From positions 1 through 8,165 of the forward strand of contig JALZVA010000238.1 of the NCBI GenBank assembly GCA_023301335.1: a stretch of DNA of 8,165 bases. Direction: 5' to 3'. The stretch comes from Akkermansiaceae bacterium. Lineage in GTDB: Bacteria; Verrucomicrobiota; Verrucomicrobiia; Verrucomicrobiales; Akkermansiaceae. Shown one piece after another: positions 1 to 6,624 of the stretch; position 1 is the first letter of the stretch; the number at the start of each line of letters is the position of its first letter. A program made the translations under genes and the position numbers. The notes beneath the pieces were generated by a model, which worked only from the letters and a program-made list of their open reading frames with translations, was not told where the DNA came from and did no database searches.

Positions 1-153
1 CTGATTCGCAGGCTTGTCAGGCGTTTTAGATTGCAAAGGAGTTAGCTGGGGAGCTTCTGGGGTAAGAGTGTGCTTAGGCTCTTCATTGTTAATCTGAATA
101 GCGATGGCTGAAGCGACTGCAGCTCCGTAGATGATAGGAATAGTGATTTTCAT
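1..153 (-). CDS. N-terminal part of a small exported or membrane-anchored Pro/Thr-rich protein (cut by window edge)
   Basis: An open frame runs from an ATG at 153 off the left edge (51 codons, no stop). The first 19 residues, MKITIPIIYGAAVASAIAI, are hydrophobic after a single Lys and look like a signal peptide or an N-terminal membrane anchor. They are followed by a polar, Pro-rich stretch (EEPKHTLTPEAPQLTPLQ) typical of a flexible periplasmic linker. There is no Shine-Dalgarno sequence before the ATG, which is the rule in this window. The 161-aa gene upstream has the same orientation, 62 bp away, so the two could be co-transcribed. No family can be assigned from 51 residues. Confidence 0.6.
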   Translation of the reverse strand, partial: MKITIPIIYGAAVASAIAIQINNEEPKHTLTPEAPQLTPLQSKTPDKPANQ

Positions 154-215
154 AAAAAAAGTAGATGTATGAACATAAACGACCTTGTGAAAGATTGGTA
201 ATGAGTAGAGGGGTT

Positions 216-701
216 TTATTTAGCGGTGAATTTAGCACCATTGTTGCGCGACCAAGCTCGTTTAATCGAGTTATAGAGGGAATCGACAGCGCCGACATCC
301 TTGAGATTATACTCGACTGTTTTGGCATGCGTCGTGGTAGGGTAGTCCTTGATAACAGGGTTTCCTTCTAATCCTGATTCCCCACCTGTGCTATTGGTGA
401 GAGTCTCTCTACTTTTCTTGATTGCGCGGTTCACTAAGTCTGCCTGAGAAAGGATCTCTGAGGTGTAAAAACGTGCTAGTGAGTTACCATCTGTATCAAT
501 CACCACTTCGGTGATTTTCACTACGCCAACGTGGTACTCATGCTTACTAATGGAAGTGATGCGGTGGAGTGCGACCATGAAATCTCCAGATGGTAGCGTT
601 GCTTCCCAGAAGCGAATAGAAGTTGTCGGTGCATTTTCTTGTGCAGAAAGCGAACTAAGGGAGAGGGTAAGGGCGGTAAGAAGTAGGTGTAATTTTTTCA
701 T
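216..701 (-). CDS. exported protein of unknown function, 161 aa
   Basis: The protein starts MKKLHLLLTALTLSLSSLSA and has a textbook signal peptide (KK, then a Leu-rich core, then a probable cleavage SLSA|QE at about residue 20). The mature part of about 140 aa is mixed polar and hydrophobic without membrane segments. It includes the stretch ATLPSGDFMVALHRITSIS at about 34-52 and an ARFYTSEILSQ segment near 79-89 that suggest a small alpha/beta domain. I do not recognise the family. The start at 701 is preferred over the longer ATG at 770 because it places the signal peptide at the N-terminus; the extra 23 residues would precede it and overlap the divergent promoter region. It is divergent from the Nudix gene, with a 79-bp gap. 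No SD-like sequence precedes the ATG. Confidence 0.75.
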   Translation of the reverse strand: MKKLHLLLTALTLSLSSLSAQENAPTTSIRFWEATLPSGDFMVALHRITSISKHEYHVGVVKITEVVIDTDGNSLARFYTSEILSQADLVNRAIKKSRETLTNSTGGESGLEGNPVIKDYPTTTHAKTVEYNLKDVGAVDSLYNSIKRAWSRNNGAKFTAK

Positions 702-780
702 AGGATAGAGGTTAGCGTTGTAAGGACTTATGAAAAGGTAAAAAAATGAGCTAATGAGAAGATTCATCATTGCCTATTAA

Positions 781-1263
781 ATGATATTTTTTCACCCTAA
801 AGACATGCCATCTTTCCGACCCAATGTAGCAGCTTTACTCATCAATGTAGAAGGGAAGTTATTGGTTTGTGAGCGCAGCCAGCAGAAGGGTGCGTGGCAA
901 TTTCCTCAAGGAGGAGTGGATAAAGGGGAGAAACCACTGGAAACACTTTATCGAGAAGTGCTAGAAGAAGTCGGGCTACCTGCTGAATGTTACGAAGCGA
1001 CAGAATACATCGCAGGGTATAAATACAAGTTCCCAAAAAAGAAGGCAAAGAAGAAAGGTTTTGTGGGGCAGAAGCAAACATACTTCCGCTGCTTACTCAA
1101 CTCTGATGCCCCTGAGCCAAATGTCTCCTACATGTCAGATGAATTCCGAGCGTATAAATGGATAAAACCTAGTAAGTTTAAGAGAAAATGGCTGCCCGAG
1201 TGGAAGCACGCTGTTTACGAAAGCGTGATGTGGGATTTTTTCGGGGTAGAGCTCGAAGATTAG
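781..1263 (+). CDS. rppH: Nudix hydrolase, RppH-like (RNA pyrophosphohydrolase / Ap4A hydrolase type), 160 aa
   Basis: The Nudix box is complete: G44, E50, R58-E59, E62-E63, G65 within GGVDKGEKPLETLYREVLEE, the Mg2+-binding loop-helix-loop. Features specific to the RppH/IalA branch are the N-terminal FRPNVAALL, WQFPQGG just before the box, a Tyr-Lys-Phe-Pro segment (about 82-85), GQKQTYF (96-102), and an EFRAYKWI segment (121-128). Length (160 aa) is close to E. coli RppH (176 aa). By family knowledge it would remove pyrophosphate from 5'-triphosphate RNA, or cleave dinucleoside polyphosphates, in the cytosol. A Lys-rich insertion (KKKAKKKG, about 86-93) lies between the two conserved blocks. 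The start is uncertain: ATG 781 overlaps no SD, and an in-frame ATG at 805 (MPSFRPNV) would give a protein closer to typical RppH N-termini. RppH versus Ap4A preference cannot be decided from sequence. Confidence 0.85.
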   Translation: MIFFHPKDMPSFRPNVAALLINVEGKLLVCERSQQKGAWQFPQGGVDKGEKPLETLYREVLEEVGLPAECYEATEYIAGYKYKFPKKKAKKKGFVGQKQTYFRCLLNSDAPEPNVSYMSDEFRAYKWIKPSKFKRKWLPEWKHAVYESVMWDFFGVELED

Positions 1264-1409
1264 TAAATAAAAATGAACTTTCTAAGGAGATTTTTTCCTT
1301 ATTCGACAAATAATTTCCCCAGCTGAGGGTCTTGATTGTTAGTCAATTTGGCGGCAGTGAGGTATTTTCTAATAGGGACTATTTTTCATCTATTTAACCA
1401 GCTCCTTGC

Positions 1410-1438
1410 TTTACAAAAAGCCGAAGATGCGATTTATT
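1410..1438 (+). promoter_or_regulatory. possible sigma70-type promoter for amt
   Basis: TTTACA (1410-1415, 5/6 match to the -35 consensus) is followed after 17 bp by TTTATT (1433-1438, 4/6 match to the -10). Transcription would begin near 1445, inside the large palindrome, so the palindrome would act as DNA (operator) rather than as a full RNA hairpin if this promoter is the real one. A -24/-12 sigma54 promoter, expected for many nitrogen genes, was looked for in 1264-1470 and not seen. Confidence 0.3.
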
Positions 1439-1477
1439 CACGCAAATGATGAACTGCATTCATCATTTGCGTGAATA
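1435..1477. repeat. perfect 19-bp inverted repeat with 5-nt spacer directly upstream of amt
   Basis: Left arm 1435-1453 and right arm 1459-1477 are perfectly complementary (core ATTCACGCAAATGATGAA / TTCATCATTTGCGTGAAT). They are separated by only CTGCA. The right arm ends 2 nt before the ATG at 1480 and contains the alternative GTG start at 1471. Neither strand has a T-tract after it, so it is not a standard terminator. It could be an operator for a dimeric or tetrameric regulator of amt, or, if transcribed, a hairpin that hides the ribosome landing site. Confidence 0.9.
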
Positions 1478-1479
1478 TT

Positions 1480-2787
1480 ATGAAAAACAAGCTATACACA
1501 AAGATACTATTCTTCCTTTTTCTAACTTCGGGCATGGCCTATGCTTCCGAAGGCAGCGGGATAGACTCTGGGGATACTGCCTGGATGCTCACTTCCACGG
1601 TTTTAGTAATGCTCATGACTTTACCTGGTCTGGCCTTCTTCTATGGAGGATTGGTGCGAGCCAAGAATATTTTAAGTGTCCTAGTTCAGTGTTTTGCCAT
1701 GGCGGGAATCATGTCGTTACTATGGATCACCATAGGCTATGCACTTGCTGCGGGTGGAGATGGTAATCTGTATATCGGATGGGATAGGTCATTTCTAGGG
1801 CTAAACCATATCGCTGAGGATACTGTCATGGACGGGGGCACGATCCCTGAAAGTGTCTGGGTGACGTTCCAGATGACCTTCATTATTATTAGTCCTGCGA
1901 TCATTGTAGGTGCTTTTGCAGAACGGATGAAGTTCTCGGCAGTTATTCTTTTTACGACCATCTGGACCTTACTCTCTTATATTCCAATGTGGCATATGGT
2001 GTGGGGTGGAGGATTATTCGATGGAGGAGAAACTGGAAACTGGCTGATGAGTGCAGGGCAACATGCAAAAGACTTTGCGGGTGGGAATGTGGTTCATATC
2101 AATGCTGGGATCGCAGGCTTAGTAGCGTGTTACTTCGTTGGAAAGCGTAAGGAGTTCCCTGGACCTTCTTTAGTACCGCATCAAGTTCCCTTTGTCGTGC
2201 TCGGCGCTTCTTTACTTTGGGTTGGCTGGTTTGGCTTCAACGCAGGCAGTGCTGGTGGAGCAGGTGGCGGAGCGGGAATGGCAATGCTCACTACGCAGGC
2301 AGCCGCTGCTACAGGAGTAGTTGTGTGGATGCTTTTAGAGTGGGTTATTTCAAAACGACCAACAGCAGTGGGGGTAGCCACTGGTGCAGTAGCAGGGCTA
2401 GTCGGGATCACTCCTGCTGCGGGAAGCACTAGCATCATGGGCGCTATTGCCATTGGAGGAATCACTTGTGCGGTCTGTTACTTTGCAGTCACGAAGCTTA
2501 AGCATGCATTTGGTTTTGACGATAGCTTAGACGTCTTTGGTGTGCATGGTATCGGTGGTATCGTGGGAGCTATTCTGACTGGAGTCTTCATGCGTGAAGG
2601 AATGCATGGCGATGTGATGGCACAGATGAAAAGTGTCGTTGTGACGATTGCCTGGAGTGCTGTGGCTTCTATAATTGCAATTTACATCACGAAGTTCACT
2701 GTTGGACTACGTGTAAGTGATGAGGCAGAAAGCTCAGGTCTCGACCTTAATGAGCACGGGGAAGAAGCCTATAACGGAGAAAGCTAA
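1480..2787 (+). CDS. amt: Amt-family ammonium transporter, 435 aa
   Basis: This is an inner-membrane ammonium channel/transporter of the Amt/MEP/Rh family. A signal peptide (MKNKLYTKILFFLFLTSGMAYA, about 1-22) is followed by about 11 membrane segments beginning at DTAWMLTSTVLVMLM. Signature parts are present: FFYGGLVRAKN (53-63), F134 and F253 (aromatic gate), W171, D198 and DFAGGNVVHINAG (198-210) with the first pore His H206, S257 in FNAGSAGG, and GVHGIGG with the second pore His H356. The C-terminus keeps the GLRVSDEAE regulatory tail. Length is normal. The ATG at 1480 is chosen because it starts the signal peptide cleanly; a GTG at 1471 would add three residues. No SD is present and a large palindrome lies just upstream. 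A glnK/PII gene, the usual neighbour, is absent downstream, where a convergent gene begins; whether one exists elsewhere is unknown. Confidence 0.96.
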   Translation: MKNKLYTKILFFLFLTSGMAYASEGSGIDSGDTAWMLTSTVLVMLMTLPGLAFFYGGLVRAKNILSVLVQCFAMAGIMSLLWITIGYALAAGGDGNLYIGWDRSFLGLNHIAEDTVMDGGTIPESVWVTFQMTFIIISPAIIVGAFAERMKFSAVILFTTIWTLLSYIPMWHMVWGGGLFDGGETGNWLMSAGQHAKDFAGGNVVHINAGIAGLVACYFVGKRKEFPGPSLVPHQVPFVVLGASLLWVGWFGFNAGSAGGAGGGAGMAMLTTQAAAATGVVVWMLLEWVISKRPTAVGVATGAVAGLVGITPAAGSTSIMGAIAIGGITCAVCYFAVTKLKHAFGFDDSLDVFGVHGIGGIVGAILTGVFMREGMHGDVMAQMKSVVVTIAWSAVASIIAIYITKFTVGLRVSDEAESSGLDLNEHGEEAYNGES

Positions 2788-2810
2788 TACCACGAAGGTA
2801 TTAGCTTTCT
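2778..2810. terminator. 14-bp hairpin between convergent genes, probable bidirectional terminator
   Basis: Perfect inverted repeat: left arm 2778-2791 (AGAAAGCTAATACC), loop ACGAA, right arm 2797-2810. The amt stop codon (2785-2787) is inside the left arm. It lies between amt (plus) and the protease gene (minus, ending at 2844), where a shared terminator is expected. It lacks a separate U-tract on either strand; the only U-rich part is the UUUCU end of the stem on the plus strand, so termination strength is uncertain. Confidence 0.6.
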
Positions 2811-2843
2811 AAAATTAATCTAAATGAAATGAGCTACTGGATT

Positions 2844-3713
2844 TTACTCAGGCTTCTGCCCGAGCATTTTCCAGATAGCTGAAACAGGGGTGCAATTTTT
2901 GATGACCATCTGCGTGTGGTAAGAGTCATTCTTATTTAGAGGTGGAACAGAAAGAGTGTTTGTGTAGGAAACCATCCCTACAACTTCTCCCTTTGGGTTG
3001 ATCACCGGCCCACCTGAGGATCCTTTAGCAAAGTCAGCGCTTATAGACATCCAGTTAGATATACCTTTATTTTTACTGAAATAGCGGGTGACTTTTCCGA
3101 ATGTATGTGTGAAAAAGCGTTTTCCAGGGTGGGCAATGACTTCTACATCACTCCCAATTGGTGCAGGCTTTGCCAGTGCAAGAGGCTTAAAATTTGCGCC
3201 CGTTACTTTAAAAATACAAAGGTCTGCGTCCTTGTCACAGGCGAGCACTTTACTCACTGGCCAGAGATTGCCTTTACTATCAGAGACAGCCATGACTTCA
3301 CCTCTTGCATTTGCCATAACGTGATAATTGGTGACCATCACTCCGTCGCTAGATAACGCCCATGCAGCAGCTACGCTCCTCATGTGCCAGCGGTCACACT
3401 TCCCACAATCATAAACTGTAGAGATAATGAAGGTCGATTCTTGTCGATTAGCGGGACTACTTTGAGCAAGTTTAGGGAGTTCATTTTCTGGGACAACTTT
3501 AGTAAGCGTCTTCAAAGATTTAACTAAATCCGCAACGAGGGTTTTTTCCTCGCTCTCTGCAAAAGCTTCAGCCTTGTCTTCAAAAGATCTTATGAGACCT
3601 CTATCATTAATGATAATTGGCTCAGCAGAGACAGGAATCGTAAGATAGCTGAGTAAGATAGCTGAAACTGTGAGAGTTCTAGAAATCGCAGAAAAAAGTG
3701 AATTATTTTTCAT
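2844..3713 (-). CDS. exported trypsin-like serine protease (S1 / HtrA-like fold, no PDZ), 289 aa
   Basis: A signal peptide (residues 1-30, core VSAILLSYLTIPVSA) directs it to the periplasm or outside. A charged, probably helical segment of about 60 aa (EDKAEAFAESEEKTLVADL) precedes the protease domain. The chymotrypsin-fold triad is visible: H131 in VTNYHVMA, D164 in DKDADLCIFKV, and S233 in AKGSSGGPVIN, with the usual downstream KGEVVGMVSY strand. There is no room for a PDZ domain, so it is not a full HtrA/DegP but a single-domain trypsin-like peptidase of the trypsin_2 type. Five Cys occur in the mature protein, including a CGKC pair (103-106) just before the domain, perhaps forming disulfides. 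The gene is convergent with amt and lies 95 bp downstream of the RtcB gene in the same orientation. The signal-peptide coding region carries a 13-bp tandem duplication. Substrate unknown. Confidence 0.88.
   Translation of the reverse strand: MKNNSLFSAISRTLTVSAILLSYLTIPVSAEPIIINDRGLIRSFEDKAEAFAESEEKTLVADLVKSLKTLTKVVPENELPKLAQSSPANRQESTFIISTVYDCGKCDRWHMRSVAAAWALSSDGVMVTNYHVMANARGEVMAVSDSKGNLWPVSKVLACDKDADLCIFKVTGANFKPLALAKPAPIGSDVEVIAHPGKRFFTHTFGKVTRYFSKNKGISNWMSISADFAKGSSGGPVINPKGEVVGMVSYTNTLSVPPLNKNDSYHTQMVIKNCTPVSAIWKMLGQKPE
3640..3665. repeat. 13-bp perfect tandem duplication inside the protease signal-peptide coding region
   Basis: GTAAGATAGCTGA occurs twice back to back (3640-3652 and 3653-3665). 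On the coding strand it encodes the hydrophobic core (SAILLSYLT) of the signal peptide. Thirteen is not a multiple of three, so gain or loss of one unit would shift the frame. Confidence 0.9.
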
Positions 3714-3808
3714 AAGGGAATCTATGCCTCTTTAATACATTCGTCTAGGAATAAATGAAATTATTAGATTACATGGATTTGTTCTACATGTTGCGTAGTC
3801 AAACAGCA

Positions 3809-5410
3809 TTACTCTAGTAAATCTGAGGGGGGATATTGGTTTTGCTGTTTAAGCTGTTGCCGCTCACTACGCCTATCAGCGCGATGCTCAATTTGACGCT
3901 TTTGTTTAGGGGTGAGGGCCTCACGTTTTTTCTTCCAGTAGGGGATTTCGGATTCACCTGCCATGATCGACCCAAGGGGCTGAATTTTAGCAACGATATT
4001 AGCAAGGTCGAATTGCTCGATCTGCTCAATGACTTGATCTGCGTTTTTGTAGGCGATCGGAGATTCACTTAAATCCGGCTTCCCACAAAACCACCGGATG
4101 TCCAGTCCTTTTGTTGCCTTAGAAATCGCGGCTTCAACCACTTCTGGATCCTTACTACGCACCTTAGTATAGAATCGTTTTTTAAGAGCGGTTCGACTAA
4201 TATTACGACCTGCTCCATGAGGGGCAAAGCCTAGACAATCTGTGTTGTTTTTTCCAAGTACCATCAGGATAGGTGCACTCATGTTGAGAGGGATGAGGCC
4301 AAGAAGAGGTCTTCCTTGTTCATCTTTCCATGCTGGAGTTGCCCCTTTGCCATGAAGGAAAATAGGGTTGCCTTCAGCGTCTTCTTTTTCCCATACAAAA
4401 TTGTGTTCATTGCCGAATGAGGTAACCGCTGTTTTTTCAATGGAAGTGAAGAATCGCTCATGGATTTTCTGATGATTTGCGAGAGTCCAGCGACTAACAT
4501 ACTGCAAGGCTTCCCAATATTCTTTCCCTTCCTCGGTGTCGAAGTCTAACCAAACGGCTGCTTCTGGGATATCCTCAGCGATCTTTTTTGTATGCTTGAT
4601 TGCCGCGTTTTGCCCTCGCTTATAGACATGTGCACCTAAGCCTCGTGATCCGTGATGGGTAACTAGAACACGGTATTTTTGTGACGCGTCACTATTTTTA
4701 TTTAGGTGTTCAGCAATGTCTGTGTAGCCAGCTTCACGAAGCTGAGTAATTTGAGAGCGAGAGAAGCTGACTTCTCCGATATAGGCAAAGTGGTTTCCGT
4801 CTCCTTGGTCAGCCATGTAGGACTTAGCGTGATCCTTAAGGCCATTAAGAAATTTATTATCCCATACAGCTTCATCAATTACTGGATGATACACCCAGTT
4901 TTTAGGATGACGACCTCCGGGGCCAAAGCGTGTGCTGGCTACCAGTGCATCCATTTCTTTACTCAGTTCACCCTCGGATAGATAAAAGCTAGCATACATG
5001 GAACAACAGATATCTGCAGAGTGTGCCGCTGGAATGAGGGCATTTTTCACGGCGATTACTCCACCCACTGGGATGGTAGCCTTGGCTGATCCAGCTGGGC
5101 AGGCATCAGGCATCACAGCTCCACCGATGATAACTGGTGTCTTTAAGAGTGCATTCATATAGCCTTTGACAGCATCTATATTTTTTTCATCGTCTGTGCA
5201 GGTGGCTTCAATAGCCATTCCAAACGGTAGGGCTGTTTTCCGCATTTTTATCTTTATGTTTGGTTCGCCGAATTCGCGTTTAAGTAGCTTAAGGATATAA
5301 GCTTTGTCATTAATTCCGTTTTGTTGGTGCTGATCGATTCGATCTAACATCTGCCGAATAAGTAAATCAGGTGAGTAACCCAGTTCGATGAGTTCGTTTT
5401 CTGTAATCAT
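3809..5410 (-). CDS. rtcB: divergent RtcB-family RNA 3'-phosphate/5'-OH ligase, 533 aa
   Basis: RtcB enzymes join RNA 2',3'-cyclic-phosphate or 3'-phosphate ends to 5'-OH ends using GTP and Mn2+. Active-site elements appear in order: MPDAC (100-104), ADICCSM with D133 and C136 (metal ligands), DGNHFAYIGE with H207, THHGSRGLGAH with H252, NEHNF with H336, FLHGKGATPA (352-360), and APHGAGRNISR with H398, the residue that is guanylylated in characterised RtcBs. The active site therefore appears intact. It differs from canonical RtcB (about 400 aa) in an N-terminal extension of about 50-60 aa, a replaced DVHxGKGxTIG loop (here DACPAGSAKATIPVGG), DICCSM instead of DIGCGM, and a basic C-terminal tail (from about 492, rich in K/R/Q) that could bind RNA. 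The upstream EEIQSDW gene is 38 bp away in the same orientation, so an operon is likely. No archease gene is visible. Function inferred, not proven: RNA repair or processing. Confidence 0.88.
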   Translation of the reverse strand: MITENELIELGYSPDLLIRQMLDRIDQHQQNGINDKAYILKLLKREFGEPNIKIKMRKTALPFGMAIEATCTDDEKNIDAVKGYMNALLKTPVIIGGAVMPDACPAGSAKATIPVGGVIAVKNALIPAAHSADICCSMYASFYLSEGELSKEMDALVASTRFGPGGRHPKNWVYHPVIDEAVWDNKFLNGLKDHAKSYMADQGDGNHFAYIGEVSFSRSQITQLREAGYTDIAEHLNKNSDASQKYRVLVTHHGSRGLGAHVYKRGQNAAIKHTKKIAEDIPEAAVWLDFDTEEGKEYWEALQYVSRWTLANHQKIHERFFTSIEKTAVTSFGNEHNFVWEKEDAEGNPIFLHGKGATPAWKDEQGRPLLGLIPLNMSAPILMVLGKNNTDCLGFAPHGAGRNISRTALKKRFYTKVRSKDPEVVEAAISKATKGLDIRWFCGKPDLSESPIAYKNADQVIEQIEQFDLANIVAKIQPLGSIMAGESEIPYWKKKREALTPKQKRQIEHRADRRSERQQLKQQNQYPPSDLLE

Positions 5411-5442
5411 ATTTTTACGTTGTTATGTGTCTATGGTAAGTT

Positions 5443-5463
5443 CGTTCTCTATGTTAGAGAACG
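5443..5463. repeat. 8-bp perfect hairpin over the stop codon of the EEIQSDW gene
   Basis: CGTTCTCT (5443-5450) and AGAGAACG (5456-5463) are perfect inverted copies around ATGTT. The minus-strand stop codon (5449-5451) is at the edge of the arm and the loop. No T-tract follows on the minus strand, so it is a poor intrinsic terminator and more likely an RNA processing or stability element between the two genes, or chance. Confidence 0.5.
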
Positions 5464-6582
5464 GCGTCTTAAAATTTTCTCACATAGAAACAGGATGAAG
5501 CTCTCGATAAAGGTTAATTGAGAACTTGATCCTGCCACGATGTGAGAAGCAGGGGCTGGGAGGCAGGAGGGGAGTTGAAAAAACTCTACGGGAATATTTA
5601 GTTTCTTAGATTGCTTATTGAAGTATTTATCCTGCTTTAAAAAAGAGGGGATCTCTTGTGATTTTTGCATACAAAATTTTCTTGGTAGGTCTGTGTAGAG
5701 CGACCGAGGTGGCTGTGCTCCTGCAATTCTTTTCAGAGCACATCCACTTTCAAAGCTATGGTAGAAAATATGTTCTATTCCAAGGTCTTCGTGAATAAAG
5801 CGCAGGGCTGCGATAAGGGTAGTCTCCGCCCAAAGCTTTTTATACTGTCGAACCTTTTCCCATAGATAGTGCTCTCTGCATAAAAATTGCTTGATTGAAT
5901 CTTGTAATTCTATTTTTTCTTCATCGTTTTTTAAGAGTGCTGTTAGACGTGATTCCGTTTCCATAAAACCACGTATCCAGTCTGATTGAATTTCCTCAAT
6001 GAGTGCTTCTCCTGTATTAAGGTCACAATCAATTCTGGCCCAGGAAAGTGTGTTCTGTTGCTTTGAGATAGGATGATAGTGCCCACCATAATGCACATGA
6101 CCGATATTAGATCTGTAAGCTTGCTCTAACTTGCTGACTCCTTGGATTCCCCAGTTTAATTGAAGCACGAGGTTGGCTTTACCCCGCGTGGTTTGTGTCC
6201 ATCCTGCATGGTCATGCTTCTCCGCACCCCAGGTGCCAAGGCTAAGGTTAAACTTAGTCGCATCAGAGCCACCCATTCCATAGTGTAAATGATCAGCGCT
6301 CAGAGTCTGACTGCCGGAAAGAGCGAGAAAGCTCTTCACCTTTGGTTTGGAGAGTAGCGGGCTGTAGTTTGATTTTTTGAGTGTGTGGATGGAGAGTTCC
6401 TTATTTTTTAATGCTCTCCCGAGTAAATGGAAGGCGTAGTCATCTCTCGAATAGAGAAATGGGGTGTGCCCACTTGGGAGGCAGGCAATGATATCATTAG
6501 CTAATTGTGGCTTCATTAGATTGAAAAGGTAAAGAAGGTTCGTATCATGTGATACAGAGTGTTTGATTTTTGTTTTAACCAC
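5449..6582 (-). CDS. EEIQSDW-motif protein of unknown function, partner of the RtcB gene, 377 aa
   Basis: I do not recognise a named family. The protein is soluble-looking, with no signal peptide. A His-rich centre (GHVHYGGHYHPI, 161-172) is followed by the strongly motif-like ALIEEIQSDW (193-202), a charged helical stretch, KLWAETTLIAALRFIHEDLGI (249-269) and HIFYHSFESG (271-280), then PPRSLYTDLPRKFC (291-304). A similar order, an EEIQSDW motif followed by a W-x-E helix and a strand, is something I recall from large phage or mobile-element polyproteins; this is memory, not a search. Conserved E, D, W and H residues would suit a catalytic or metal site. The GTG start (6582) is the only start near the open end of the frame; an in-frame ATG at 6516 (residue 23) is an alternative. 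The RtcB-family gene follows 38 bp downstream in the same orientation, suggesting a shared RNA-related role. Confidence 0.75.
   Translation of the reverse strand: MVKTKIKHSVSHDTNLLYLFNLMKPQLANDIIACLPSGHTPFLYSRDDYAFHLLGRALKNKELSIHTLKKSNYSPLLSKPKVKSFLALSGSQTLSADHLHYGMGGSDATKFNLSLGTWGAEKHDHAGWTQTTRGKANLVLQLNWGIQGVSKLEQAYRSNIGHVHYGGHYHPISKQQNTLSWARIDCDLNTGEALIEEIQSDWIRGFMETESRLTALLKNDEEKIELQDSIKQFLCREHYLWEKVRQYKKLWAETTLIAALRFIHEDLGIEHIFYHSFESGCALKRIAGAQPPRSLYTDLPRKFCMQKSQEIPSFLKQDKYFNKQSKKLNIPVEFFQLPSCLPAPASHIVAGSSSQLTFIESFILFLCEKILRRRSLT
6542..6555. repeat. 14-bp palindrome near the 5' end of the EEIQSDW gene
   Basis: GTATCA and TGATAC flank a 2-nt centre. It lies inside the coding sequence if translation starts at the GTG (6582), but 26-39 nt upstream of the alternative ATG start at 6516, where it could serve as an operator. 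Confidence 0.4.
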
Positions 6583-6597
6583 ATTTTTTCAATGTCG

Positions 6598-6624
6598 TTA
6601 ATGTTGAGCTTGCTTCACCTCCAT
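6598..6624 (-). CDS. possible 8-aa leader ORF (MEVKQAQH) with a strong SD, upstream of the EEIQSDW gene
   Basis: On the minus strand AAAGGAG (6633-6639) is followed after 8 nt by ATG (6624), eight codons and TAA (6598-6600). The main GTG start lies 15 nt further on. SD sequences this good are absent before the other genes here. The leader is in frame with the main gene but separated from it by TAA and then TGA, so it is either a true leader peptide or an old N-terminus cut off by mutation. Its sequence overlaps two mutually exclusive hairpins (6614-6620 with 6640-6646, and 6612-6618 with 6627-6633). Confidence 0.3.
   Translation of the reverse strand: MEVKQAQH

Noticed and set aside
702..770. 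N-terminal extension of the 161-aa exported protein to ATG 770
   Set aside because: It would put 23 residues in front of a perfect signal peptide and fill the divergent promoter region.
1284..1300. Hairpin AAGGA/TCCTT as a terminator of the Nudix gene
   Set aside because: The stem has only 5 bp and most of the T-run is in the loop, not after the stem.
1299..1385. Minus-strand 28-codon open stretch in the gap upstream of amt (ends DPQLGKLFVE, then TAA)
   Set aside because: It reads like a protein C-terminus but has no start codon and is preceded in frame by TGA and TAA within a few codons. At most it is the remnant of a decayed gene; too short to support.
1264..1470. Sigma54 (-24/-12) promoter before amt
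   Set aside because: No GG-N10-GC pair with matching flanks was found.
1446..1766. Plus-strand ORF overlapping the start of amt
   Set aside because: It is a shadow frame of amt with Cys/His/Trp-rich, unnatural composition and begins inside the palindrome.
3714..3808. Promoter or terminator between the RtcB and protease genes
   Set aside because: A TTGACT is present on the minus strand, but no -10 at proper spacing and no convincing hairpin.
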